DNA of 64,000 bases from Pseudomonas arsenicoxydans (GTDB lineage: Bacteria > Pseudomonadota > Gammaproteobacteria > Pseudomonadales > Pseudomonadaceae). This document shows, piece by piece, positions 10,461 to 19,590 of the stretch. The stretch covers positions 2,179,001 to 2,243,000 of the forward strand of contig NZ_LT629705.1 in assembly GCF_900103875.1 (NCBI RefSeq). The letters are read 5' to 3'. The notes under the pieces were generated by a model, which was not told the DNA's origin, made no database searches, and saw nothing but the letters and a program-made list of their open reading frames with translations. A program made the position numbers and the translations under genes. Each line of letters begins with the position of its first letter. The stretch's first letter is position 1.

Positions 10461-11969
10461 TCAAGCGTAACTTTCGGTCTCGTTACTGGCTTCAACCAGT
10501 TCCAGCGCGACGTTATTGTGCGCGTTGATCTTGCGATACAGCGCAGCGTCAGTTTCCAGGACTTTTTCCCGTGCCGGGAAAATTTCCGCCAGTTTGGCGG
10601 CCCATTCACCGGAAGCCTTGTTCGGGAAGCATTTCTCGATCAGCTCGAGCATGATCGAAACGGTCACCGAAGCACCTGGGGATGCGCCGAGCAGGGCGGC
10701 AAGGGAGCCATCTTTCGATGCGACCAGTTCGGTACCGAACTGCAGAACGCCACCCTTTTTCGGGTCTTTCTTGATGATCTGCACCCGTTGGCCGGCCACT
10801 TCCAGGCGCCAGTCTTCGGCTTTCGCTTCAGGGTAGAAACGACGCAGGGAATCCAGGCGCTGCTCCATCGACTGCATCACTTCGCTGACCAGGTACTTGG
10901 TCAGGTCCATGTTGTTTTTCGCTACGGCCAGCATCGGGCCGATGTTGCCGGCGCGAACCGACATCGGCAGGTCCATAAAGGAGCCATGCTTGAGGAACTT
11001 GGTGGTGAAACCAGCGTAAGGCCCGAACAGCAGGGACTTCTTACCATCGACCACGCGGGTGTCCAGGTGCGGCACCGACATCGGTGGCGAACCGACTGCG
11101 GCCTGGCTGTAGACCTTGGCCTGGTGGTGCTTGACCACTTCCGGGTTGTCACAGCGCAGCCACTGGCCACTGATCGGGAAGCCGCCAAAGCCTTTGCTTT
11201 CTTCGATGCCCGAAGCCTGCAACAACGGCAATGCCGCGCCGCCAGCGCCGAGGAAGACGAACTTGGCGTCGACTTCACGGGTGTTGCCGCTGTTGACGTC
11301 CTTGATGCTGACGGTCCAGCCGCCGTTGTTACGCTTCAGGCCGGTGACGCGCTTGCAATACTTGACCTGGGCATCGGGTGCGCTGGTCAGGTGCTTGAGC
11401 AGTTGATTGGTCAGGGCGCCGAAGTTGACGTCGGTGCCGTTCATGACGCGGGTGGCGGCGACGACTTCGTCGGCCGGACGGCCCGGCATCATCAGCGGCA
11501 TCCACTCGGCCATGGTGGCCTTGTCTTCGGTGTATTCCATGTCCGAGAAGGCATGGTGCTTGCTCAGGGTCTTGAAGCGTTCCTTGAGGAAGGAAACGCC
11601 ATCATTGCCTTGTACGAAGCTCAGGTGCGGCACCGGGCTGATGAACGACTTGCACGAACCGAACGTGCCTTTCTTGGTCAGGTAGGACCAGAACTGCTTC
11701 GACACCTCGAACTGGGTATTGATGTGCACGGCTTTCTTGATGTCGACGCTACCGTCGGCGGCCTGCGGCGTGTAATTGAGCTCACACAGCCCGGCGTGAC
11801 CGGTACCGGCGTTGTTCCACGGGTTGGAACTCTCCGCAGCACCGGAATCCATCAGCTCGACGACTTCCAGCTTGATCGCGGGGTCGAGCTCTTTGAGCAG
11901 TACGGCGAGGGTGGCACTCATGATGCCGGCCCCAACGAGTACTACGTCGACTGCTTCGTTATGCGCCAT
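10461..11969 (-). CDS. mqo: Malate:quinone oxidoreductase
   Basis: Mqo is an FAD-dependent peripheral membrane enzyme that oxidises malate to oxaloacetate and reduces the quinone pool. The 502-residue length is normal. The FAD motif is [20 protein letters not shown] at residues 8-27. Family segments [20 protein letters not shown] and [20 protein letters not shown] are present. By synteny this is the mqoB copy of Pseudomonas. It starts at ATG 11969 after GGAG. Upstream, 12081-12097 (plus-strand coordinates) holds two TTCGCAA repeats 10 bp apart, a possible operator. A strong terminator follows at 10411-10449. Confidence 0.96.
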   Translation of the reverse strand: MAHNEAVDVVLVGAGIMSATLAVLLKELDPAIKLEVVELMDSGAAESSNPWNNAGTGHAGLCELNYTPQAADGSVDIKKAVHINTQFEVSKQFWSYLTKKGTFGSCKSFISPVPHLSFVQGNDGVSFLKERFKTLSKHHAFSDMEYTEDKATMAEWMPLMMPGRPADEVVAATRVMNGTDVNFGALTNQLLKHLTSAPDAQVKYCKRVTGLKRNNGGWTVSIKDVNSGNTREVDAKFVFLGAGGAALPLLQASGIEESKGFGGFPISGQWLRCDNPEVVKHHQAKVYSQAAVGSPPMSVPHLDTRVVDGKKSLLFGPYAGFTTKFLKHGSFMDLPMSVRAGNIGPMLAVAKNNMDLTKYLVSEVMQSMEQRLDSLRRFYPEAKAEDWRLEVAGQRVQIIKKDPKKGGVLQFGTELVASKDGSLAALLGASPGASVTVSIMLELIEKCFPNKASGEWAAKLAEIFPAREKVLETDAALYRKINAHNNVALELVEASNETESYA

Positions 11970-12707
11970 TTAACGCGTCTCCAAAATCTGCAGCACCAAA
12001 TTGTCGGCATGGCTGCCAGGCGTTCCGGGGCGTGTCAGTGATGCCCCAAGTAGCGATGGTCAGTGTGCCATGTCCGAATCTTCGCAATTTTTCGCAACTT
12101 CGACGGACGCTACCGGCCGGGTTTAAAAGAGTTACATGAACTCACTTCAACGCGCCGCTGGCAATTCGACTTATGGTCGAGACGTCCGTTTGTGCAACCA
12201 AATCCGTAGAGGACAGGCTTCAGGCTCCGGTGTTCCAGGAGTACTCGGTCCTGTGTCGTTGGGCTGTTTCAGACGCTAATGGTGCATGTTCAGACGCAAA
12301 ACTATTCATTTGCTCGCCACACTCTTGTGAAGTTGTGAAAACCCGTTTTTTTCACGCTCTTTTGAAGACGTGAACCTCAAAAAAGGGCTGTCCCAGCCTG
12401 GCACCGTGCCCGGATGGATTGCCGTCATGGGTACATGACAGGCAAAACGGGCAAACAGCTCAGTAACCGAGCGTAATGACAGCTCTGCAGATTCGCGCAA
12501 AGTGGGGGTTTTTTGCTCAAGGAACAGCAAGCGCCCGCTTCACTCGATCTGTGTGGGCGGCTCTCTGTGGGCGGTGCGGGGTGTCAATACCGAGGCAATG
12601 ACGATGCTGCGAGGCCCGATCAGGAGACGTCCTTATAATCGGGGTGAGATTGTATCTAAGAAACGCAGGGAAATGGACGTGTTTAATGACTTTTATTAGG
12701 CGTCTGG
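11970..12707. other. 738-bp stretch upstream of mqo with no convincing gene
   Basis: The open frames here (for example 12173-12373 plus and 12306-12530 minus) have no family features or good ribosome sites. Visible structure: direct repeats TTCGCAA at 12081 and 12091; a GTGAAAA-N5-TTTTTTCAC stem near 12335-12355; a stable hairpin TGCC-GTCATG-GGTA-CATGAC-A-GGCA at 12420-12444, followed by GCTC-N7-GAGC; and TATAAT at 12634-12639 without a matching -35. The middle part could hold a structured RNA, but I cannot name one. Confidence 0.5.
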
Positions 12708-12941
12708 TCAGATGGACAACAGCGCCTGCACCCGAGAACGAGACTGAGGCTGCCGGACGTGGGCGCTAGGGGGCAGGGGATGGTGCAACCAGTTGAGGCG
12801 TATTTCTTCGATTTCGACCCAGCCATCGCCCATGGGCTGAAGGCTGCATTGCTTGAACGCCTGGCAGTGACCATTGTGGTCGAGCAGCGCAAAGCAGCGA
12901 TGGCGCGGGCGTGGTGCGAACAGCGAGATCAGATAACGCAT
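12708..12941 (-). CDS. Small conserved Pseudomonas protein of unknown function
   Basis: 77 residues, reading MRYLISLFAPRPRHRCFALL, then CQAFKQCSLQPMGDGWVEIE and EIRLNWLHHPLPPSAHVRQP. The ATG at 12941 has AAGGTAA upstream. The sequence looks like a real globular protein (ordered mix of hydrophobic and charged residues and conserved-looking Trp), unlike the shadow frames around it. I believe similar 75-80 residue proteins occur across Pseudomonas, but I do not know a function. Confidence 0.72.
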   Translation of the reverse strand: MRYLISLFAPRPRHRCFALLDHNGHCQAFKQCSLQPMGDGWVEIEEIRLNWLHHPLPPSAHVRQPQSRSRVQALLSI

Positions 12942-13146
12942 GGCGAATTACCTTGTAGGTGACCTGTCGAGTAGATTGCCGATGGGCCATGACGTGAACG
13001 TGTAGGTGCGGTTACAGATGTGTGACAGGAACCGCTTTGCCTCAGGTTTGTCAGAGATTTGAGCAATCATTGCGAGACGCTAGTTAGCAACGATAGCTCA
13101 CCGCTATACTGCGCGCCTGTCTGTGCCTGATTCTGGAGAGAAGAGC

Positions 13147-13731
13147 ATGTTGCAACGCCTGTTGTTCGGTTTGATCACTGTGACCAGTTTGACCCTCGTC
13201 GGCTGCGCCCACAGCCCGCAACAACTGAACCCTGAGCCTAAGCTGACGACTCAGCTGGCGCCAGTCGGCCATGGTCAGCCGGTGGTGGTGCGGGTGGTGG
13301 ACGGTCGTCCGTCGCCGACCCTGGGCACGCGTGGTGGCTTGTACCCTGAGACCAGCGCGATCACCGTACAGGGCGCACAGATTCTGCCGAAGTTGCAGGC
13401 CCAGGCCGAAGCAGCCGTGCGTTTGCTGGGCTTCACTCCAACCTCGAACGCGATGAATGCGCCGCAGTTGACGGTGACGCTGGCTGAGCTGAAATACCAA
13501 TCGCCTAAAGAAGGCATGTACGTGACCGAAGCGACTATCGCCGCGACGTTCCGCTCCGATGTCCAGAATGCCAACCGTCGTTACAGCGGTCGCTACGGCG
13601 CATCCCTGGATCAGCGTTTTGGTATGGCGCCGAATCAGGAAACCAACACCAAGCTGGTCAGTGATGTGTTGAGCGACGCATTGACGCGCTTGTTCAAGGA
13701 TCCGACGGTTGGTCAGATGCTCGGCGAGTAA
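13147..13731 (+). CDS. YajG family lipoprotein
   Basis: ATG at 13147 follows GGAGAGAAG. The signal peptide MLQRLLFGLITVTSLTLVGC ends in a lipobox (LVGC), so the mature N-terminus is Cys20. The rest (about 175 residues) includes GHGQPVVVRVVDGRPSPTLG, PQLTVTLAELKYQSPKEGMY and a C-terminal TNTKLVSDVLSDALTRLF, matching the YajG lipoprotein family. In enterobacteria yajG lies beside ampG; no such link is visible here. It probably sits in the outer membrane facing the periplasm. Role unknown. Confidence 0.9.
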   Translation: MLQRLLFGLITVTSLTLVGCAHSPQQLNPEPKLTTQLAPVGHGQPVVVRVVDGRPSPTLGTRGGLYPETSAITVQGAQILPKLQAQAEAAVRLLGFTPTSNAMNAPQLTVTLAELKYQSPKEGMYVTEATIAATFRSDVQNANRRYSGRYGASLDQRFGMAPNQETNTKLVSDVLSDALTRLFKDPTVGQMLGE

Positions 13732-13746
13732 CCTTTCGCCAGTTTC

Positions 13747-13783
13747 AAAAAAGCCCGGTGCCAGTGATGGTCCCGGGCTTTTT
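13747..13783 (+). terminator. Rho-independent terminator after the YajG-like gene
   Basis: AAAAAAGCCCGG and CCGGGCTTTTT form the stem around a 13-14 base loop, ending in a T-run, 16 bp after the stop codon. Confidence 0.88.
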
Positions 13784-13834
13784 AATGCCTGCAGGTTTTG
13801 CCGGCTTAACCCATTCCTTTGTGGGAATGCGGTG

Positions 13835-14041
13835 TCAGGCCGCCTGTGAATAAAAATCCAGGATACTCACGCCGGTCAGCAAGTCCGTCTCCGGCAAGTC
13901 CACATGCTGGTGTCCACCCAATGCGCAATACACCAGCCAGTGGCGATCCTGAACGTTGAAGGCGAGGCTGCCGACGAGGTCTTGTTGTTCGTCGCTCGGA
14001 GCGATGAGGTAGAGGCGGTCCTGGTTTTCGGCGTGCAGCAT
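13835..14041 (-). CDS. Small conserved protein of unknown function
   Basis: I use the ATG at 14041 (MLHAENQDRLYLIAPSDEQQ), 68 residues. The frame extends to a TTG at 14113, directly after a stop codon, but no ribosome site precedes that TTG. The sequence continues DLVGSLAFNVQDRHWLVYCA and ends GVSILDFYSQAA. It is an acidic soluble protein without recognised motifs. The start is uncertain. Confidence 0.7.
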   Translation of the reverse strand: MLHAENQDRLYLIAPSDEQQDLVGSLAFNVQDRHWLVYCALGGHQHVDLPETDLLTGVSILDFYSQAA

Positions 14042-14234
14042 GACGATTTCCGTGTCGGTTTTGAGGGGCGACAGACTGGCGGATTCAGATGACGGTGCCG
14101 TGACACAGGGCAACTATTAGTCAGAAGGTTCGTTATTTGTCGGAAAGGCGGGGCAGGCGGGCAGGCTTTCGGTAGAATCCGCGCCGCGGTCGTCGGTCTG
14201 GCGCCTGCCACATCTGTTTTGCCCGAGGTACGTG

Positions 14235-14519
14235 ATGTCGTTGCATTTGATTTCGCTGTTTACCAACCATCCCGCCAAGTTGATCAACCTGTTGGCATTG
14301 CTGCTGGCCTTTCCGGGCGGCTGGTTGCTGCATGCCACGCGACGCCGCGAACAGCGCGCGTTGGCCAGTCTCGAAGCGCAAAGTCAGAGCCGTCGCATCG
14401 ACGATCCAATGCTGATGCTCGATGGGGCGACCTTGCGCATGAACCGGTTTTTCTATCGCTTCGGCTTTGCCTGCCTGGGGTTGGCATTGCTGGTGTCGTG
14501 GATCAGCACTCGGTTTTGA
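14235..14519 (+). CDS. Small inner-membrane protein with two membrane segments
   Basis: The ATG at 14235 follows GAGG; an in-frame GTG three bases earlier is less likely. The 94 residues contain one hydrophobic segment at about 16-32 (LINLLALLLAFPGGWLL), a basic stretch HATRRREQRA, and a second segment near the C-terminus (FGFACLGLALLVSWI). No known domain is visible. A palindromic repeat follows immediately. Confidence 0.78.
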   Translation: MSLHLISLFTNHPAKLINLLALLLAFPGGWLLHATRRREQRALASLEAQSQSRRIDDPMLMLDGATLRMNRFFYRFGFACLGLALLVSWISTRF

Positions 14520-14533
14520 ATCGCCAGGAAGCA

Positions 14534-14626
14534 AAAAGATCGCAGCCTCGTTGCACTCGACAGCTCCTACAGAGGATGGGATTCACCTTGTAGGAGCTGT
14601 CGAGTGCAACGAGGCTGCGATCTTTT
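14534..14626. repeat. 38-bp-arm palindromic repeat, copy B
   Basis: Arms 14534-14571 and 14589-14626 are perfect inverted repeats. Compared with copy A, one position differs in both arms together (TTGCACTC and GAGTGCAA instead of TTTCACTC and GAGTGAAA), so pairing is preserved. The right flank GATCTTGCTTTAAA resembles half of the loop found in copies C and D. It ends about 10 bp before the stop codon of the convergent acyltransferase gene. Confidence 0.9.
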
Positions 14627-14635
14627 GATCTTGCT

Positions 14636-15802
14636 TTAAAGCGCCAGTCCCGCTTTCACACGGTACTGATTCCTCACCGGTGTCGCGTATTGCAACACCA
14701 GGAACGGGCGATGTTCCTCAGGGCAAGCCTCCAGTCGGCGCTGCCATTCTTCCTGAGCCTTGGCCAGCTCATCGGCGCCAAACACTTTGGCCGCGGGTGG
14801 AACCTGCAGTTGTGGATCAGCACCCTTCCACTGCGCATACGCCAGGTAATGCACCGGGAATAACCGGTAGCCACCGAGAATCTGTCGGTCCATTTCAATC
14901 GCCAATTGCTTGGTGTCTTCAAACAACTCAGTGATCGGCGCCGCGAAATTCACATGGACCCGGCCCTTGTAGCCGGTGATGCCCTTGGCAATGCTTACGT
15001 CATCCTCGCCCGGTGCCTTGGTGTAGCTGCCGGTGGTCGCGCGGATGTAGAGCTCGCGGGCCTTGGCCTGGTCGCACGGGTCGTATTCGTAGCTGATCGA
15101 TACCGGCGTGAGGTTCAGCGAGCGAATGACCTCGCCGAACGGCTCGTCCTTGCGGCTCATGTGGAACATCTTGAGGATCGCCGACTCGGTGCGGTCGTCG
15201 CCGTCCTTGGCCCGGCCTTCGGCCTGGGCGATCCAGATCGAGGCGCAATCGTTGCGGATCGAGTGGTTGATGTAAGCCGACAACAGCTGGTACGCCGCCA
15301 TTTTCTCGCGACGACCGGTGATCGAACGGTGCACGATGAAGCTCTTGTTCAAGCGCATCAGGTCGCTGACAAAAGGCTTTTGCAGCAGGTTGTCGCCGAT
15401 CGCGATGCGCGGGGTCGGCAGGCCGGCGTGGTACACGGCGTAATTGACGAAGGCCGGGTCCATCACGATATCGCGGTGGTTGGCGATGAACAGGTAGGCG
15501 CTGCCGGACTTGAACTGCTCGACGCCGGTGTACGTCACGCCATCTGTAGCGCGCTCGATGGTGTGGTCGACGTACATCTCGACCTTGTCCTGCAACGTGG
15601 CCACGGAGGTGACGCCGGCGAACTCACGGCGCAGCCGATGAGCTATAAGAGGTTTGAGCGCCCAGCCGAAAGCACCGGCAAAACGCGGGAAGCGGAAGTG
15701 GATGAGGATATCTAGAAACGCCTTGTCGCCGAGCAGTCGATCCAGCACCGCAGGGACTTCGCTGTCATTGTAAGGTCGGATGGCATCGAATTCGCCCATC
15801 AT
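14636..15802 (-). CDS. Putative glycerol-phosphate/1-acylglycerol-phosphate acyltransferase
   Basis: The 388-residue protein has the PlsC-type acyltransferase motif in AYLFIANHRDIVMDPAFVNY (NHRDIVMD, an HX4D variant: His at the first position, Asp five residues later). A second block is KSFIVHRSITGRREKMAAY, and SIWIAQAEGRAKDGDDRTES is the EGRxK-like substrate motif. I expect it to acylate a lyso-phospholipid or glycerol-3-phosphate at the inner membrane; the exact acceptor is not shown. The ATG at 15802 has AAGAGAG upstream. It is divergent from the cysteine-rich protein gene. Confidence 0.85.
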   Translation of the reverse strand: MMGEFDAIRPYNDSEVPAVLDRLLGDKAFLDILIHFRFPRFAGAFGWALKPLIAHRLRREFAGVTSVATLQDKVEMYVDHTIERATDGVTYTGVEQFKSGSAYLFIANHRDIVMDPAFVNYAVYHAGLPTPRIAIGDNLLQKPFVSDLMRLNKSFIVHRSITGRREKMAAYQLLSAYINHSIRNDCASIWIAQAEGRAKDGDDRTESAILKMFHMSRKDEPFGEVIRSLNLTPVSISYEYDPCDQAKARELYIRATTGSYTKAPGEDDVSIAKGITGYKGRVHVNFAAPITELFEDTKQLAIEMDRQILGGYRLFPVHYLAYAQWKGADPQLQVPPAAKVFGADELAKAQEEWQRRLEACPEEHRPFLVLQYATPVRNQYRVKAGLAL

Positions 15803-15941
15803 GCTCTCTTGTTAGAAACGGCTAGGGTAAGTAAAGGTTTTGATCGAAAACCAACGGGGCACGGTCTGAAAAGGTAGCCAGACAAAAATAGCCCTGCAAA
15901 TAGACCGGCGATTATACGCACAAGTCACCTGGGAGACCGCG

Positions 15942-16124
15942 ATGCTGGAAACTGCGCTGTATGGATGTCCGTATTGTGGTGAGGAAGTGGAAACGACTGT
16001 GGATATTTCCGCAGGCGATCAGACCTACATCGAGGATTGTCAGGTGTGTTGCCGGCCGATCACGTTCGTGTTGCAGGTTCATGGCGATGAATGGCATCTC
16101 GAAGTTTATGCGGAAAACGATTGA
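15942..16124 (+). CDS. CPXCG motif-containing cysteine-rich protein
   Basis: A 60-residue protein with two cysteine pairs, CPYCG at residues 9-13 and CQVCC near 33-37, typical of the small CPXCG zinc-binding family. A GGGAGACC ribosome site precedes the ATG. It is followed 9 bp later by a DUF2007 gene, so the two are probably co-expressed. Function unknown; a zinc-ribbon fold is likely. Confidence 0.9.
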   Translation: MLETALYGCPYCGEEVETTVDISAGDQTYIEDCQVCCRPITFVLQVHGDEWHLEVYAEND

Positions 16125-16133
16125 GGGGCGTCT

Positions 16134-16394
16134 ATGCAGCGAATCTACGAGCCGGAAAACCTGATGGAAGGTGAGTTGCTGCTGGGCATGCTGGCCAGCG
16201 AGGGTATCGAGGCGCATCTGGTGGGCCGCGATTTGCTCGGCGGCAGCGGCGAGTTGCCGGTTTTCGGTCTGCTGGGCTTGTCGGTGGATAACGATCAGGC
16301 CGAATACGCCCGGGAGCTGATCACCGCGTACAATGCTGCGCTGCCTCTGCCCGGCGATGAGCCGGACAGTTTTCCCGGCACGCTGGTCTGTTAG
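16134..16394 (+). CDS. DUF2007 domain protein (putative signal-transducing protein)
   Basis: The 86-residue protein MQRIYEPENLMEGELLLGML contains the DUF2007 pattern of a short alpha/beta fold: an opening strand, a helix (GELLLGMLASEGIEAHLVG), then GLLGLSVDNDQAEYARELI. Such proteins resemble GlnB-like folds, but no ligand is known. It follows the CPXCG gene closely and precedes an SRAP gene by 35 bp. Confidence 0.88.
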   Translation: MQRIYEPENLMEGELLLGMLASEGIEAHLVGRDLLGGSGELPVFGLLGLSVDNDQAEYARELITAYNAALPLPGDEPDSFPGTLVC

Positions 16395-16429
16395 GCTGAC
16401 GTTCGTTTTATCAAGAGTCGTGTTGCCCC

Positions 16430-17053
16430 ATGTGTGGACGTTATGCCCTGTTTCGCTGGAACCCCGCCTTCGCGGCCCTGCCTGGCTTCCCCGCCGATCA
16501 GCAGGCCCAGTGGAATATTTCTCCAAACGATTCGGTGCTGATGCTGCGAGCCGGCGTCGACGGCGAACGTGAGCTGGCCCGCGCGCGTTGGGGTTTAACG
16601 CCACCGTGGCTGACTGATCTGTCCCGTACCCCAGCCCATGCGCGGGCTGAAACCGTTGCCGAACAACCGATGTTTCGCCAGGCCTTGCGTGAGCGTCGTT
16701 GTCTGTTGCCGGCCAACGGTTTTTACGAATGGCGTGGCACCACCCGTAAACGGCCCTATTGGCTGACGCCGGGGGAGGGCTCGGCGCTGTTCTTTGCGGC
16801 GATCTGGGAAGCGTATCCAGTGCAGGAACAGGTGTGGCTGAGTACGGCAGTGATCACGCAACCTGCGGCCAGTCAACGTCGGCCGTTGATTCTGGATGCG
16901 GCGGGGCAGGAGGCATGGCTCAATCCCGAGACGCCATTGCATGCGTTGCAGGCGTTGCTCGCCAGTGAACCTGCGGCGTTGCGCGAGCGGGTGCTGGCGA
17001 ACCTGGTGAATGATCCGAAGCTCAATGGGCCGGAGTGTCTGACCCCGGGTTGA
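16430..17053 (+). CDS. SOS response-associated peptidase (SRAP/YedK, HMCES family)
   Basis: The protein begins MCGRYALF, and Cys2 becomes the N-terminal catalytic cysteine that crosslinks abasic sites in single-stranded DNA. RARWGLTPPWLTD, ARAETVAEQPMFRQAL and RCLLPANGFYEWRG (with the conserved Asn and Glu) are hallmark SRAP motifs. The length, 207 residues, is usual. No LexA box is evident in the short upstream gap. The protein protects cells from abasic-site toxicity by analogy with YedK. Confidence 0.94.
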   Translation: MCGRYALFRWNPAFAALPGFPADQQAQWNISPNDSVLMLRAGVDGERELARARWGLTPPWLTDLSRTPAHARAETVAEQPMFRQALRERRCLLPANGFYEWRGTTRKRPYWLTPGEGSALFFAAIWEAYPVQEQVWLSTAVITQPAASQRRPLILDAAGQEAWLNPETPLHALQALLASEPAALRERVLANLVNDPKLNGPECLTPG

Positions 17054-17074
17054 TGTGTTGTCTGGGCTGACGCC

Positions 17075-17147
17075 ATCGCGGGCAAGCCCGCTCCCACATG
17101 GGATCTGTGGCGCTCATAAACCCTGTGGGAGCGGGCTTGCCCGCGAT
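17075..17147. repeat. REPIN (two inverted REP sequences)
   Basis: REP arms 17075-17097 and 17125-17147 (ATCGCGGGCAAGCCCGCTC and its reverse complement) are identical inverted copies around a 27-bp spacer. The REP sequence is the abundant P. fluorescens type. It lies between convergent genes. Confidence 0.93.
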
Positions 17148-17174
17148 AAGGTCCGCAGGACCTTCCTGCAATCT

Positions 17175-19316
17175 TTAAACCTTGAACTGATTGATCAACC
17201 GCCGCTGCTGTTCGGCCAACTTGGTCAGATCCGCACTTGCCGCGCTCGATTCATCCGCGCCACCCGCCACTTCATTGGCCACTTGCCCGATGTTGATCAC
17301 GTTGCGGTTGATGTCATCTGCCACCGCGCTCTGTTCCTCGGCCGCACTCGCAATTTGCGTGTTCATGTCATTGATTACCGACACCGCCTGAGTAATCGTC
17401 TCCAGCGCCTCGGCTGCTTTCGCCGCATGCTGCACGCTTTCGTCGGTGCGGTTCTGACTGTCCTCCATGACCCGCACCACATCGCGCGTGCCTTGCTGCA
17501 GCTGCTGGATCATGGTCTGGATTTCTTCCGTGGCCTTCTGGGTCTTCTGCGCCAGGTTGCGCACTTCGTCAGCTACTACTGCAAAACCTCGACCCTGTTC
17601 ACCGGCCCGTGCCGCTTCGATGGCCGCGTTCAAGGCCAGCAGGTTGGTCTGCTCGGCAATCCCGCGAATGGCGGTCAGGATCGCGTTGATGTTCTCGCTG
17701 TCCTTGGCCAGGGTTTGCACCACGCCAACGGCCTTGCCGATTTCCACCGCCAGCACGCCAATGGAGTTTGAGGTATCCCGAACGATTTGCTTGCCTTGCG
17801 CCGCTGCCTGATCGGCGTGGCTGGCGGCTTGCGCGGCCTGGGTCGCGTTGCGTGCCACGTCCTGCGCGGTAGCGGTCATTTCATGCACCGCCGTCGCCAC
17901 CTGATCGATCTCGGCCATTTGCTTCTGCACGCCGATGTTGGTGCGGATGGCAATGTCGGCGGTGTGTTCCGACGAATCGCTGACGCTCTGCACCGAGGTC
18001 ACGACTTGCGTAATCATCGCCTGCAACTTGGCCAGGAAGGTGTTGAAGCCTTTGGCGATCGAGCCCAATTCATCGGCGCGATCACTGGTCAGGCGGCGCG
18101 TCAGGTCGCCTTCACCCTTGGCGATATCGTCGAGCATCGCCACCATTTGCTTGAGCGGACGGGCAATGCCGTGGCCCACCAGCCAGATCACCAGCAAGCC
18201 GATACCGGCAATCAGCAGGCCTACCATGGCCATGCCAAAGGTGTCGGACTTGCGCTGGGCGTCCAGGTCGCCCTGAAGTTTTTGCAGGTCCGCCATCACT
18301 GCATTCAGCGGCAGTTGCAACATCAGGGTCCAGCGCGCATCGGTCTGGCCGATGCCGAACGGCAGGTACAACTCGATTCGGCCCTGGGCTTTGTCGACGG
18401 TGTAGGTCACTTCGCCGCGCTTGAGATTGGCCATGTTGGCAATCTGCTGGCTGTCGAGGATGTCGCTGACTTTCTCGCCGAATTTGCTCGGGTCCTTGGT
18501 GTAGGCAACGATCCGTCCGTTGCCGCCAATCAGCGCCATCACCCCTGAGCCGCCGTACAGTTTCTGGTTGGCGCCCAGAAGCATCTCCTGAATGAAGTTC
18601 ACCGACAGGTCGGCGCCGACAATGCCCTGGAACGCGCCATTGAGCATGATCGGTTCAATGAAGGAGGCGAGCATGACGATCTTGTCACCGACCTTGTAGG
18701 GCGCCGGATTGATCACGCAGGGCTTTCTGGTTTCTTTGGAACACAGGTAGTACTCGCTGGCGCGTACCCCGGTGGACAGGGTTTTCTGGTCGTCGACGTC
18801 CACCAGTTTGTCCAGGCCTAGGCTGCCGTCTTCGTTGCGGAACCACCATGGCAGGAAGCGCCCGTTGCTGGCGTCGATCCCCACCACCTTGGTGCCGACG
18901 TAGGCGGCGTCGTTGTGGTCGAGCGCGTCTTTTTCCCAGCCGATGTAGGTGCCGAGGATTTTCGGGTTTTTGGCCACGTTTTCCTTGATCAGGCTGATCA
19001 GCTGCTCACGGCTCAGGCTCAATTGCGGCTGGCCATCGGCGCCGGGTGTACCGATCAACGCATTGACCCTTACCAGGCCTCCGGCAATCAGCAGCGGCGC
19101 TTCAAGTTCGCGCTGAATCTGGCTGACCTGGGTTTGTGCCAGGGACGTCAGGCGCTGCTCGATGACTTGTTCAAATTGCGCTTGGGTCCGCTCCTGCACC
19201 ATGTCTTGCGTCCGGGCGCCGGAAAACAGGGCATAGAGCACCAGCGCGGCCACGACGCTAAGAACGATAGCGCCGGCGAGGGCTGCCACGGAAAACTGGA
19301 TCGACTTGAATTTCAT
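17175..19316 (-). CDS. Methyl-accepting chemotaxis protein with dCache sensor
   Basis: The 713-residue transducer starts at ATG 19316 ([19 protein letters not shown]) with GGAG upstream. The order is: membrane segment at residues 9-30, periplasmic dCache-type domain ([36 protein letters not shown]), second membrane segment ([16 protein letters not shown]), HAMP, and the cytoplasmic signalling domain with the conserved tip [20 protein letters not shown]. The C-terminus lacks a CheR/CheB pentapeptide. By synteny it matches P. aeruginosa PA4633. The ligand is unknown, but the Cys-containing loop near the ligand pocket is a distinctive detail. Confidence 0.93.
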   Translation of the reverse strand: MKFKSIQFSVAALAGAIVLSVVAALVLYALFSGARTQDMVQERTQAQFEQVIEQRLTSLAQTQVSQIQRELEAPLLIAGGLVRVNALIGTPGADGQPQLSLSREQLISLIKENVAKNPKILGTYIGWEKDALDHNDAAYVGTKVVGIDASNGRFLPWWFRNEDGSLGLDKLVDVDDQKTLSTGVRASEYYLCSKETRKPCVINPAPYKVGDKIVMLASFIEPIMLNGAFQGIVGADLSVNFIQEMLLGANQKLYGGSGVMALIGGNGRIVAYTKDPSKFGEKVSDILDSQQIANMANLKRGEVTYTVDKAQGRIELYLPFGIGQTDARWTLMLQLPLNAVMADLQKLQGDLDAQRKSDTFGMAMVGLLIAGIGLLVIWLVGHGIARPLKQMVAMLDDIAKGEGDLTRRLTSDRADELGSIAKGFNTFLAKLQAMITQVVTSVQSVSDSSEHTADIAIRTNIGVQKQMAEIDQVATAVHEMTATAQDVARNATQAAQAASHADQAAAQGKQIVRDTSNSIGVLAVEIGKAVGVVQTLAKDSENINAILTAIRGIAEQTNLLALNAAIEAARAGEQGRGFAVVADEVRNLAQKTQKATEEIQTMIQQLQQGTRDVVRVMEDSQNRTDESVQHAAKAAEALETITQAVSVINDMNTQIASAAEEQSAVADDINRNVINIGQVANEVAGGADESSAASADLTKLAEQQRRLINQFKV

Positions 19317-19590
19317 GGGTGCTCCGCACGCAAGAGGACATCTGCGAAGGTGTATCGGCAGGGGGCTTGGTGGGCATGAGCGGGGGGCAGCAAAATGGCT
19401 GTTTTGGAGTGGTTGATGTCGTAAATGAATCATTGCGCTGCGTTATCGGGCGCGGCGGGTGTCGGAATGTGAATTTTTTCCTACGGCGATGAGAGCTTTG
19501 TCTGAAATGTGCGTCTACAGCTCTAGTTGTATCTGGCGTCGATACAATTCCACGCCTAGGATACGCGCCATGTTTTCCGGGAGTTTTTTG

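Noticed and set aside
10518..12041. 507-codon open frame on the plus strand over mqo
   Set aside because: Antisense shadow of mqo, composed of His, Gln and Arg-rich sequence without a domain.
12173..12373. Small plus-strand frame in the mqo upstream gap
   Set aside because: No plausible ribosome site, and the composition looks random, so it is not called a gene.
14042..14113. N-terminal extension of the small protein at 13835-14041
   Set aside because: It would start with TTG directly after a stop codon, without a ribosome site, so the ATG at 14041 is preferred.
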